A stretch of 64,000 bases of DNA. Source: Pollutimonas subterranea (GTDB lineage Bacteria; Pseudomonadota; Gammaproteobacteria; Burkholderiales; Burkholderiaceae_B). Location of the stretch: the NCBI RefSeq assembly GCF_002849655.1, contig NZ_PDNW01000016.1, positions 31,012 through 95,011 on the forward strand. Direction: 5' to 3'. Made by a program: the position numbers and the translations under genes. The notes under the pieces are model-generated. The model did not search any database. It was not told where the DNA came from and saw only the letters and a program-made list of their open reading frames with translations. Each line of letters starts with the position of its first letter. The first letter of the stretch is position 1. Positions 17,968 through 25,227 of the stretch are shown here, in pieces.

Positions 17968-18803
17968 ACGATTTGTGTCCTGTGTTCGACAAACTTGAGG
18001 GTCAGGGCGATGAAGCCGGTCAGAATCAGATAGATAACCGCCACCGCACCCCATATTTCAACCGACCGGAAGTTGCTGGCAATAATCTCCTGCCCCTGCC
18101 GTGTCAGCTCGGCGACGCCGATAACGATGAAAAGCGACGAATCCTTCAGGCTGATGATGCACTGATTCCCCATGGCCGGAATCATGCGCCGCAAGGCAAC
18201 CGGCCCGACGATGTAGGCCAGTATCTTGTAGAAAGGCAGCCCCATGGCCTGGCCGGCTTCCTTGAGCCCCTTCGGCACTGACAGCAAAGCGCCACGCACG
18301 ATTTCTGCAATATATGCGCCGGAATTGATCACCAACGTAAAAATAGCGGCCAGCAGTGCATCGATGCGCCAGCCGGAAATCAGCGGCAATGCAAAATAAA
18401 TGAACATGACTTGCACGACGATGGGCGTGCCGCGTATCAATAGAATATATACCTGGGCAAGAAACGACAGCGCGACCGGTATGTATTTTGCGAACCGCCA
18501 GAGCACGGCCAGCACGATCACCGTTTGCATGAGCAGCCAGACCCAGTCCGGTACGCCCCCAAGGAAAGTGGTGCCTACCCAGGACGCCAGCCTGATCATG
18601 GCGGCGATCAATGCCAGGCTGACTATCGCGATGAATGTGGTTTTCCAGGTAACCAGCACCTTGACGTAGGTGGTCACGACACCCGAGAGGAATCCAATGA
18701 TGGTCCCGCCGATCAGGCCCAGCAATGTGATCTGTATCGTCATTTTTGCGCCTTCGAGAAGGCTGGGTAATGCGTCCCAGATGGCCGACCATTCAAAAGT
18801 CAC
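17964..18803 (-). CDS. glnP: Glutamine-type amino-acid ABC transporter permease, enlarged
   Basis: The membrane subunit of the importer. Both ends match Gln[21 protein letters not shown] at the start, and [17 protein letters not shown], the EAA loop [11 protein letters not shown] and [20 protein letters not shown] later. The product is 279 residues, about 60 more than E. coli GlnP (219). The extra length is an insertion at about residues 47-108, between the first helix and RGTP, and it contains two additional predicted membrane helices (about 54-72 and 86-103). The gene is preceded by a hairpin with a T-tract that separates it from glnH. Confidence 0.92.
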   Translation of the reverse strand: MTFEWSAIWDALPSLLEGAKMTIQITLLGLIGGTIIGFLSGVVTTYVKVLVTWKTTFIAIVSLALIAAMIRLASWVGTTFLGGVPDWVWLLMQTVIVLAVLWRFAKYIPVALSFLAQVYILLIRGTPIVVQVMFIYFALPLISGWRIDALLAAIFTLVINSGAYIAEIVRGALLSVPKGLKEAGQAMGLPFYKILAYIVGPVALRRMIPAMGNQCIISLKDSSLFIVIGVAELTRQGQEIIASNFRSVEIWGAVAVIYLILTGFIALTLKFVEHRTQIV

Positions 18804-18853
18804 GTTGTTTGCCCCGAAAACTGCAGGCCCGGCATAGCGAGCTTCGCATCGTC

Positions 18854-18900
18854 AAATAAAAACGGCGATCAAGGGGTAGCGCTCTACGCCCGATCGCCGT
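18854..18900 (-). terminator. Hairpin terminator between glnH and glnP
   Basis: ACGGCGATC (18862-18870) and GATCGCCGT (18892-18900) form a nine-base stem with an inner GTAG/CTAC helix. Read on the minus strand it is followed by TTTTTATTT. It lies 18 bases after the glnH stop, so part of the transcripts would end after the binding-protein gene, giving more GlnH than GlnPQ. That is a common arrangement in ABC importers. Confidence 0.75.
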
Positions 18901-18917
18901 CGATTGTCAGCCTGTAC

Positions 18918-19679
18918 TTAGTTGACTTGGGCTGCTTTTTCGCCAAACCATTTTGTGTACAGGGCATCGTAGGTGCCGTTGTCCTGGATGGCCTTGAGCG
19001 CCTTGTTCACGACTGGAACAAGTTCGCTGTCCTTGGGGAAACCTATACCGTAGAAATCGCCGCTTTTCAGCGAACCGACCACCTTGACCTTGCCCTGGCC
19101 GCCGGTCTTTGCGAAATACTGCAGATTGGGCGTATCGTGCACCACGGCGTCGACCCGGCCCGTGGCAAGCTCAAGGAACGCATTGTCAATATTGGGGAAC
19201 AGCTTGAGCTTTGCGTTCGGTACGTTGGCCTTCAGGTAGTCCACGGTGGCGGTGCCGATTTTTACCGCCACATTCTTGCCTTCGAGGTCTTTGGCCGACT
19301 TGATGCCGGTATTATCGTTACTGACTAGAATAGCCAGGCCGCTTTCATAATACGGATCGGAAAAATCAATGACCTTCTTGCGATCGTCCCGTATGGTGAT
19401 ACCGGCCAGCGCCGCATCGATGTTGCGTGTTTGCAGGCCTGGAATAATGCCGTTGAAGTCCATGGGCCGTAGCGAATATTTCAGCCCTGCTTCCTTGGCG
19501 ATGGCATCCCACAGTTCAATGTCAAAACCGGTGTACTTGCCGTCCTGCTTGAATTCAAAAGGCACGAATGCAGTGTCGGTGGCAACGAGTAGCTCTTTGT
19601 CCTGAGCGGCATGAGTAACAGGCAGCACCAGGGCAATTGCCAAGCCGGCCAGCGCGACCTTGATTTTGTTCACGAACAT
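18918..19679 (-). CDS. glnH: Glutamine-type periplasmic amino-acid binding protein
   Basis: A 253-residue solute-binding protein of family 3. Signal peptide [20 protein letters not shown] with cleavage near HAA, then [20 protein letters not shown] and [15 protein letters not shown], the family signature, and DGIIPGL-type [16 protein letters not shown]. No lipobox Cys, so it is soluble in the periplasm. I chose ATG 19679 because it gives the signal peptide at the N-terminus and has AGGAG eight bases upstream; the in-frame sequence beyond it reads into metQ. It is followed by a terminator hairpin and then by glnP and glnQ. Confidence 0.93.
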   Translation of the reverse strand: MFVNKIKVALAGLAIALVLPVTHAAQDKELLVATDTAFVPFEFKQDGKYTGFDIELWDAIAKEAGLKYSLRPMDFNGIIPGLQTRNIDAALAGITIRDDRKKVIDFSDPYYESGLAILVSNDNTGIKSAKDLEGKNVAVKIGTATVDYLKANVPNAKLKLFPNIDNAFLELATGRVDAVVHDTPNLQYFAKTGGQGKVKVVGSLKSGDFYGIGFPKDSELVPVVNKALKAIQDNGTYDALYTKWFGEKAAQVN

Positions 19680-19755
19680 ATGCGACTCCTTGAGTGGGGC
19701 GATATCGTCAAAAATGGTATGGTAACCGAAAGCGCCTAAGGAAGGCACCGTGTCA

Positions 19756-20547
19756 TCAGAAGGCGGGAACAATGGCTCCTTGGTATTTTTCCTGTATGAA
19801 TTTCCGGGTTTGCGGGCTTTGCAAAGCATCCACCAGTTTCTTGATGGCCGGCGAATCTTTCTTGGCTTCGGTGGTTGCCAGCAAATTGGCGTAAGGCGAG
19901 TCGGCGCCCTCGATGAACAAGGCATCCTTGACGGGATTCAATCCGGCTTCCAGCGCATAGTTGGTATTGATCAAAGCCATGTCGACATCCGGCAAGATAC
20001 GCGGCAGCGTGGCGGCTTCGAGTTCACGGAATTTCAGTTTTTTCGGATTCTCGGCAATATCGCGCGATGTCGCCAGAATATTGGACGGATCCTTCAGCGT
20101 GATCAGCCCCTGCTTTTGCAACAACAGCAGGGCCCGAGCCCCATTGGAAGGGTCGTTGGGCAAGGCAATCAGCGCACCATCCTTCAGCTCCTTGATGTCC
20201 TTGATTTTTTGGGAATACGCCCCAAACGGCTCCACATGGACCAGGCCCACGGAGACCAGGCCGGTCTTGTGTTCTTTATTGAACGAATCAAGATAAGGCT
20301 TGTGCTGGAAGAAGTTGACATCGATGTGACCCTCTGCAACCTGCTGGTTCGGCTGGACATAGTCAGTGAATACTTTGATGTCCAGCTCCACACCTTCCTT
20401 GGCCAGGACCGGCTTGACCAGTTCGAGCAACTCGGCATGAGGTACAGGGGTAGCCGCTATGCTGAGGGACTCAGCCTGCGCCGCCGCGCCGGCAAATAGC
20501 GTGGCAATGGAAAAAGCCAGGGTTGGCACGATTTTTCTAATAGACAT
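19756..20547 (-). CDS. metQ: Methionine ABC transporter substrate-binding protein
   Basis: A 263-residue NlpA/MetQ-family binding protein. Signal peptide 1-25 with a likely cleavage in AQA-ES, then [16 protein letters not shown], the family hallmark, [33 protein letters not shown] and [13 protein letters not shown]. coli MetQ is a lipoprotein; here no Cys follows the signal segment, so this one is probably free in the periplasm. Starts 18 bases after metI. Substrate specificity for methionine is inferred from the family and from the NIL domain on the partner ATPase. Confidence 0.93.
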   Translation of the reverse strand: MSIRKIVPTLAFSIATLFAGAAAQAESLSIAATPVPHAELLELVKPVLAKEGVELDIKVFTDYVQPNQQVAEGHIDVNFFQHKPYLDSFNKEHKTGLVSVGLVHVEPFGAYSQKIKDIKELKDGALIALPNDPSNGARALLLLQKQGLITLKDPSNILATSRDIAENPKKLKFRELEAATLPRILPDVDMALINTNYALEAGLNPVKDALFIEGADSPYANLLATTEAKKDSPAIKKLVDALQSPQTRKFIQEKYQGAIVPAF

Positions 20548-20565
20548 GTTTTTCTCTCCAGAAAG

Positions 20566-21225
20566 TTATCTGCGGTTCAGTCTCGCGACCAGGCGATCGC
20601 CAAACACTTGTAGAAGCTGAACCATTACAACAAGAATGGCGACAGTCACCACCATGACGTCGGTCTGGTAACGTTGGTATCCAAAACGCAAGGCCAGGTC
20701 GCCCAGGCCTCCGCCGCCAATGACACCCGACATGGCCGAATAGCCAACCAGCGCAATGGCAGTGACGATCATTGCGGCCACGATGCCGGTAGTGGCTTCG
20801 GGAATGAGGGCCAGCAGAACCGTCTGGCGCGAATTGGCCCCCATCGCCCTGCATGCTTCGGACACTCCGGGATCCAGTTCGCGCAATACATTTTCCACCA
20901 GCCGGGCAAAAAACGGAGCGGCACTGGCCACCAGAGGCGGCACAGCCCCCTCCACGCCCAGCGATGTACCTGCCAGGACGCGGGTGAACGGGATCATGAC
21001 GATCAGCAGAATAAGGAAGGGAACCGAGCGCAATACGTTCACGACGAACGAAAGTACCTGATAGACAGGCCCATTTTGAAGCATCTGGTGCTTGCTGGTC
21101 AGGAACAGGATGACGCCCAGCGGCAGGCCGATAATGACGGTGAAAATCAGTGAGAAGCCGGTCATCAACAAGGTGTCGATAGTCGCCTCACCTATCAAGG
21201 CCCAGTCGATATTCGTAAACATCAT
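20566..21225 (-). CDS. metI: Methionine ABC transporter permease
   Basis: A 219-residue membrane subunit of the methionine importer from ATG 21225, which overlaps the metN TGA as ATGA; the next codon is also ATG. Five hydrophobic segments are visible. VLRSVPFLILLIVMIPFTR and the EAA loop LDPGVSEACRAMGANSRQTV match MetI, as does VGYSAMSGVIGGGGLGDLA. An in-frame stretch to 21243 would add six residues without support. Coupled to metN and followed by metQ. Confidence 0.93.
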   Translation of the reverse strand: MMFTNIDWALIGEATIDTLLMTGFSLIFTVIIGLPLGVILFLTSKHQMLQNGPVYQVLSFVVNVLRSVPFLILLIVMIPFTRVLAGTSLGVEGAVPPLVASAAPFFARLVENVLRELDPGVSEACRAMGANSRQTVLLALIPEATTGIVAAMIVTAIALVGYSAMSGVIGGGGLGDLALRFGYQRYQTDVMVVTVAILVVMVQLLQVFGDRLVARLNRR

Positions 21226-22232
21226 GGCCGCAGCACCTCGCACTCAATGCCGGCATTCGTCAGTACGCCCGCAAGTTTTTCCTGTGACGCCGCGTCTCCC
21301 TGTACCGCAATGACGAGTTGCCCATAGGGCGTGTCTTTGATGCGGCCCACCGACCCCTGCAGGATGCTCAGGTCCAGGCCAAGCTTGCGGCTGACATGAC
21401 TGAGTATGGGCTTGACGGTGGAATCGCCCCGGAAGCTCAAGCGCAGCAATTGTCCTTCTATACCCTGCGCCATCTCGCGCCAGCCCTCGGCATCGACGCC
21501 GCTTTCCGACAGCAATGACTGCGTCACCGCGTGACTGGGGTGCAGGAAGACATCGAGCACAGTACCGCTTTCCACAATGACGCCGGCATCAATGACGGCG
21601 ACGCGATCGCAGACATTGCGGATGACGTCCATGCCGTGCGTTATCAGTACTATGGTCAATCCCAGGCGCTTGTTGATGTCAAGCAGCAGCCGCAGAATCG
21701 ACTGCGTCGTTTCTGGATCCAATGCCGATGTTGCCTCATCGCAGAGCAGCAGTTCCGGACGATTGGCCAGCGCGCGCGCTATGCCCACGCGCTGCTGCTG
21801 GCCTCCTGACAACTGCCGGGGGTATTTGCTGGCGTGATCCATCAGCCCTACCAGCGTCAGGACCTCGTGTGCACGTTCTATCTGTTGCCTGCGCGTCAGC
21901 CCCGCCAGCCGCAGCGGAAAACACACGTTATCGAGAACGGTACGCGAACGCAGCAAGTTGAAATGCTGGAAGACCATCCCGACCCCATGCCGGAACTCTC
22001 TGAGCTGCGGTTCACTCAGCGCTGTAATGTCCTGGCCGTTCACCGTCACACTGCCTTGCGTGGGCCTCTCGAGCAGATTTAACATACGGATCAGCGTGCT
22101 TTTTCCCGCACCCGAACGCCCGATAATGCCGAAGATCTCGCCTTTACGAATGTGCAGGTCGACCCCTGCCAATGCGTGCGAGACACGACCCGGCGAAGCA
22201 TAGGTTTTATGGATGTTTTCCAGGAAGATCAA
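21222..22232 (-). CDS. metN: Methionine ABC transporter ATPase with NIL domain
   Basis: A 336-residue ATPase. Walker A is GRSGAGKSTLIRM, the Q-loop MVFQHFNLL, the signature [15 protein letters not shown] and Walker B LLLCDEATSALDP. Residues about 260-336 are the C-terminal NIL domain, which in known MetN proteins binds methionine and shuts transport when the cell is replete. The first codon is TTG at 22230-22232, with no clear ribosome site and no better in-frame start upstream. This is the first gene of metNIQ; a plausible promoter lies 50-80 bases upstream. Confidence 0.93.
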   Translation of the reverse strand: MIFLENIHKTYASPGRVSHALAGVDLHIRKGEIFGIIGRSGAGKSTLIRMLNLLERPTQGSVTVNGQDITALSEPQLREFRHGVGMVFQHFNLLRSRTVLDNVCFPLRLAGLTRRQQIERAHEVLTLVGLMDHASKYPRQLSGGQQQRVGIARALANRPELLLCDEATSALDPETTQSILRLLLDINKRLGLTIVLITHGMDVIRNVCDRVAVIDAGVIVESGTVLDVFLHPSHAVTQSLLSESGVDAEGWREMAQGIEGQLLRLSFRGDSTVKPILSHVSRKLGLDLSILQGSVGRIKDTPYGQLVIAVQGDAASQEKLAGVLTNAGIECEVLRP

Positions 22233-22282
22233 GATACAGGCTTATAAAGAGAATAAGGCTTCCGACCATAGCATCACAATTT

Positions 22283-22311
22283 AGCATAAGCAGATCCGAT
22301 ACTTAAGGCAA
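22283..22311 (-). promoter_or_regulatory. Candidate metN promoter
   Basis: On the minus strand TTGCCT (22306-22311) and TATGCT (22283-22288) are separated by 17 bases, four of six matches each to the sigma-70 boxes. It lies in the 197-base gap between tRNA-Lys and metN, correctly oriented for metNIQ. I see no recognisable riboswitch or MetJ-type box in this gap. Confidence 0.45.
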
Positions 22312-22382
22312 TCCTAATGGTTTACACGGATGTAGAATGCATGAAAACTTAAGTACAAGGTCAGCTCCGGCCGTGTACGGCC

Positions 22383-22410
22383 AAAAAAAAACCAGCCCGA
22401 AAGGACTGGT
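22383..22410 (-). terminator. Terminator after tRNA-Lys
   Basis: On the minus strand ACCAGTCC pairs with GGGCTGGT (one G-T pair) around a short loop and is followed by eight T residues. It lies 20 bases after the tRNA 3' end. Directly beyond the T-tract is a 14-base palindrome, GGCCGTGTACGGCC at 22369-22382, of unknown role. Confidence 0.85.
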
Positions 22411-22429
22411 TTCTTTTAAAAAAGATCGG

Positions 22430-22505
22430 TGGTGGGTCGTGCGCGACTCGAACGCGCGACCATCGGATTAAAAGTCCGGTGCTCTACCAACTGAGCTAAC
22501 GACCC
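22430..22505 (-). tRNA. tRNA-Lys (anticodon TTT)
   Basis: Read on the minus strand, a 76-base cloverleaf begins GGGTCGTTAGCTCAGTTGGT, has the anticodon loop ACTTTTAAT with anticodon TTT, the T-arm GCGCGTTCGAGTCGCGC and ends in encoded CCA. The acceptor stem GGGTCGT/ACGACCC pairs fully. A very good promoter lies just upstream and a terminator just downstream, so it is a single-gene transcript. Confidence 0.97.
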
Positions 22506-22519
22506 GACCGAAGAACGAG

Positions 22520-22548
22520 ATTATGACGCCATTTAAAAAGCCTGTCAA
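22520..22548 (-). promoter_or_regulatory. tRNA-Lys promoter
   Basis: On the minus strand a perfect TTGACA (22543-22548) is followed after 17 bases by CATAAT (22520-22525), five of six matches to TATAAT. The -10 is 15 bases before the tRNA 5' end, consistent with a short leader. It overlaps the region just upstream of the divergent metallophosphoesterase gene. Confidence 0.8.
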
Positions 22549-22578
22549 ATCACTACTGCAAGAACACCTGGAACAAGC

Positions 22579-23373
22579 ATGGCCCATCCAGCAAGACCTA
22601 TACGCCTGAATATACTGTCCGACCTTCATCTTGGCAGCGCGGGCCTGCCTCTGCCCCATACCGAGTCCGACATTGTCATTCTCGCAGGCGATATTGCGCG
22701 TCCAAAAGAAGCGCTGCAATGGGCGCGCGGTTTCAGCAAGCCCGTACTGTACGTAGCCGGTAACCACGAGTTCTACGGCGGCAGCCTGGATGCCACGGTG
22801 GACGACCTCAAGGCGCATGCCCGGGGAACCGATATACATATCCTGCACAACACAGAAATTGTGCTGAAAGGCATACGTTTCCTGGGTTCTACCTTGTGGA
22901 CCAACTTCAATTTGTACGGCACACAGGCTCGCGAACAGGCGATCACGGAGTCGCTGGCATTCATACGGGATTTCACGCGCATCAAGGCCAGCGCTTCGTC
23001 AGAAAAAACCTTTTCGCCAACCGAAATGGAAGCGCTTTTCAACACCAACCTGGCATGGCTGGACAAAAAGCTCGGCGAGCCCTACGAAGGCCCCACCGTG
23101 GTCATTACGCACCACTCGCCCTCGCCCAAAAGCATCCACCCCCGGTTCGACGGCTCGCTGATCAATAACTGTTTTGTATCCAACAGCGAACATCTACTGG
23201 GCGCAGACCGGGCTGCGCTATGGATACACGGACATACCCACGACAGCTTCGACTACCATGTCAATGGCACCCGGGTCGTCTGCAACCCACGGGGCTATGC
23301 CAGGGACGGCGTCAATGAAAACGTCGCTTTCAACCCTGAACTGGTCATAGAGGTGTCCGTGGCACAGCCTTAA
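22579..23373 (+). CDS. Calcineurin-like metallophosphoesterase
   Basis: A 264-residue cytoplasmic phosphoesterase with the full set of two-metal motifs: LSDLHLG (14-20), AGDIARP, AGNHEFYGG, VITHHSPSP and IHGHTHDSFDY. The substrate is not predictable; relatives act on nucleotides, phosphoproteins or phosphodiesters. It is not the PdeM type that pairs with DNA ligase, judging by its lack of that cluster context. It starts 74 bases from the tRNA-Lys gene in the opposite direction and is convergent with the cytochrome c gene; the two stop codons share the bases TTAA at 23370-23373. Confidence 0.88.
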   Translation: MAHPARPIRLNILSDLHLGSAGLPLPHTESDIVILAGDIARPKEALQWARGFSKPVLYVAGNHEFYGGSLDATVDDLKAHARGTDIHILHNTEIVLKGIRFLGSTLWTNFNLYGTQAREQAITESLAFIRDFTRIKASASSEKTFSPTEMEALFNTNLAWLDKKLGEPYEGPTVVITHHSPSPKSIHPRFDGSLINNCFVSNSEHLLGADRAALWIHGHTHDSFDYHVNGTRVVCNPRGYARDGVNENVAFNPELVIEVSVAQP

Positions 23374-23786
23374 CGTACCAGGCAGGCCGCGGAGTTATTC
23401 TCTTTTTTCAGATACGCGATCAAATCGGCGCGCTCTTGCTTATCGGGAATGCCGGCATATCCCATGGAGGTGCCCGGCACCACGTGCATTGGATCCGCCA
23501 GGAACAAATTCAACGTGTCGTCGTCCCAGATGATTTTCGATTCCTTCATGGCTTGCGAGTAAGCGTATCCCGGTATGCTGCCGGCTTGCCGGCCAAACAG
23601 GCCGCAGTGCCTGGGGCCGGTACGGTCATAAGCCAGTGCATGACACGCAAGACAGCGTGAATACACGGCTTCGCCGTTTACCACATTGCCGGGCGCCACA
23701 TTCCGGGACCAGGCGTCGGACGATCCGGCCACGCCATACACACACAAGCTTGCCCCCAGGACCGCCAGCCACTGTATCTGGGTCAT
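23370..23786 (-). CDS. Class I cytochrome c (c550/c2-like)
   Basis: A 138-residue periplasmic c-type cytochrome. A hydrophobic signal segment (about 1-24) precedes the haem motif CLACH at 45-49; GPRHCGLFGRQAGSIPGY is the typical following loop and M108 in PGTSMGYAG is the likely sixth ligand. I chose ATG 23786 because it places the signal peptide first and overlaps the stop of the ferritin-like gene by four bases. It is the last gene of a sigma factor - ferritin-like - cytochrome operon, which suggests an electron-transfer job linked to that exported ferritin-like protein. Confidence 0.9.
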   Translation of the reverse strand: MTQIQWLAVLGASLCVYGVAGSSDAWSRNVAPGNVVNGEAVYSRCLACHALAYDRTGPRHCGLFGRQAGSIPGYAYSQAMKESKIIWDDDTLNLFLADPMHVVPGTSMGYAGIPDKQERADLIAYLKKENNSAACLVR

Positions 23787-24358
23787 GATACGAACGCGGA
23801 AGGCACGGGGTCCTCCCCAAGCGCGTTGCGCAATATCGCCCAATGCATGGCTTCGTCGCCCAGTATGCTGGCTGCCGCGCGGGCAAGGTCGCGATTGTCG
23901 AAAACAGGCACGGCGCCCAGATAAGCACTTACCGCTCCTTTTTCAAGCATGGCGGCAAAGCGCAATACGTCGGCCTGCGATTTCAGCGTGTCGACTGGAA
24001 ATATATACTTTTCCTTGGCGGATACGGGCTTACCGCCCAGCTTCCGTATGGTCTGCGACAAGAGGTCGGCATGCTCTTTATGCTGTCCTTGAAACGTCAC
24101 AGCCAGATCCAGTACCGGCTTTTGCAATAAGCCGCTTTCCGCTCCCAGCTGATATGCGGCAATGGCTTCCAGCTCGGCACCCAGTGCCGTGTTCAAGATT
24201 CGCACGTCGGACGCCAGGGGCGCATTGCCCTTGGCCAGTGCTTCCTGCCCGGCCATCAACGCGACGGCAGCACCAGACAACAGCAAACCGGATTGACCCA
24301 GAAATGCCCGGCGTGCATTGCCGGTTGCGGGATCGTTGACGAAACTGAGAAATGACAT
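23783..24358 (-). CDS. Exported ferritin-like domain protein (Tat signal)
   Basis: A 191-residue protein. The N-terminus holds a twin-arginine signal: NARRAFLGQSG at 14-24, then a hydrophobic stretch to about residue 42. The mature part is a four-helix ferritin-like bundle with plausible di-iron ligands: E62 or E64 (GAELEAIAAY), H93, E95 and H96 (GQHKEHADLL), E139 (MLEKGAVSAYL) and E169 with H172 (GDEAMHWAIL). Tat export implies folding, perhaps with metal, before crossing the membrane. The substrate is unknown. It lies 45 bases after an ECF sigma gene and overlaps the cytochrome c start by four bases. Confidence 0.83.
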   Translation of the reverse strand: MSFLSFVNDPATGNARRAFLGQSGLLLSGAAVALMAGQEALAKGNAPLASDVRILNTALGAELEAIAAYQLGAESGLLQKPVLDLAVTFQGQHKEHADLLSQTIRKLGGKPVSAKEKYIFPVDTLKSQADVLRFAAMLEKGAVSAYLGAVPVFDNRDLARAAASILGDEAMHWAILRNALGEDPVPSAFVS

Positions 24359-24403
24359 GGTACTTCTCCTTGGGGGACAGCACATTGAGAAATCATTGTC
24401 TGA

Positions 24404-25108
24404 CTATCGTGCTTCGCGTAGCCGGGATATCACCGATGCCACCATCCGGTCACAACGCACTCCGGCAAACGCAAAAGCGGTATCGACCACGTTGACGCCC
24501 ATATCGGCATCCAAAGACTTGCGCATCAGCTTGCGGGCGCGGAAATAACGGGTGCGCACCGTGGCAGGCGGGATCCCCAGGCACGTCGCGGTTTCCTCTA
24601 CCGTCAGGTCTTCGACCGCCCGCAATATGAATACCGCGCGGAACAGGTCGGGCAACTGGTCGATACGGGCCTCAAGCAACTGCCGGGTCTGGGCGCGTAC
24701 AAGAGCCGGCTCCGGCTGATCCGATGAAAATTCGTCTACTGTCATAGTTGCCGTGACATCGCCACGCTCAGCATCGTTATTGAATTCCAGCCACGTGGCG
24801 AGCCGATTTATCTTGCGCAAACGCCGGTTGGATTCGTTGACCACAATACGCACCAGCCAGGTGGACAAGACTGAGTCCCCTCGAAAGCTGGCGATGGCCC
24901 GATAGGCTTTGTAGAACGCCTCCTGCACCGCCTCTTCTGCATCGGCATCGTTGCGCAGGATGCTGCGCGCCACCCGGTAAAGACGCTGGTTATAGCGGCG
25001 CATCAGAACTTGCAGCGCGTCAAGGTCTTCCATCACGAGGCGCTGCGCCAACTGTGTGTCGCTACACAAGCCAGCGGCAGGCTTGATAAGAGCAAGAGGC
25101 ATGATCAT
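24404..25108 (-). CDS. ECF-type RNA polymerase sigma factor
   Basis: A 234-residue sigma-70-family protein. Region 2 is at about 28-98 (LVMEDLDALQVLMRRYNQRL, NDADAEEAVQEAFYKAYRAI, LSTWLVRIVVNESNRRLRK) and region 4 at about 145-205 (LPDLFRAVFILRAVEDLTVE and ETATCLGIPPATVRTRYFRA). No region 3, so it is ECF. ATG 25108 or ATG 25102 may be used. No anti-sigma gene with a membrane helix or ZAS domain is adjacent; the downstream genes encode a ferritin-like Tat protein and a cytochrome c. A GGAACGT / TCTAA promoter upstream points to autoregulation. Confidence 0.92.
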   Translation of the reverse strand: MIMPLALIKPAAGLCSDTQLAQRLVMEDLDALQVLMRRYNQRLYRVARSILRNDADAEEAVQEAFYKAYRAIASFRGDSVLSTWLVRIVVNESNRRLRKINRLATWLEFNNDAERGDVTATMTVDEFSSDQPEPALVRAQTRQLLEARIDQLPDLFRAVFILRAVEDLTVEETATCLGIPPATVRTRYFRARKLMRKSLDADMGVNVVDTAFAFAGVRCDRMVASVISRLREAR

Positions 25109-25135
25109 CAGCCAGAAAGTGAGTCAGTTACCGCA

Positions 25136-25164
25136 TTAGATACCGCCCAGGCAGCTGACGTTCC
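25136..25164 (-). promoter_or_regulatory. Candidate ECF-type autoregulated promoter
   Basis: On the minus strand GGAACGT (25158-25164) is followed after 17 bases by TCTAA (25136-25140). Known ECF promoters have a GGAAC-type -35 and a TCTAA or TCTGA-type -10 at about this distance. It lies 28 bases before the sigma-factor ATG, where an autoregulatory promoter would sit. No sigma-70 promoter of comparable quality is visible here. Confidence 0.5.
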
Positions 25165-25172
25165 CGCAATTG

Positions 25173-25195
25173 AAAAAAGGGAGGCATCGCCTCCC
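25173..25195 (-). terminator. Terminator after the GH31 gene
   Basis: On the minus strand GGGAGGC and GCCTCCC form a perfect seven-base stem with a three-base loop, followed by TTTTTT. It lies 33 bases after the stop of the GH31-like gene and before the sigma-factor promoter, so it separates the two transcription units. Confidence 0.9.
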
Positions 25196-25227
25196 TTCCT
25201 CTTTCCGTCACCTGGCACCGCTGTCCG

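Noticed and set aside
22369..22382. GGCCGTGTACGGCC palindrome as a second terminator or operator
   Set aside because: It lies beyond the tRNA-Lys T-tract on the minus strand with no T-run after it, and upstream of metN without a known binding pattern; too short to call.
22233..22429. Possible methionine riboswitch upstream of metN
   Set aside because: The gap is AT-rich with no SAM-riboswitch core that I could recognise; only a plain promoter candidate is seen.
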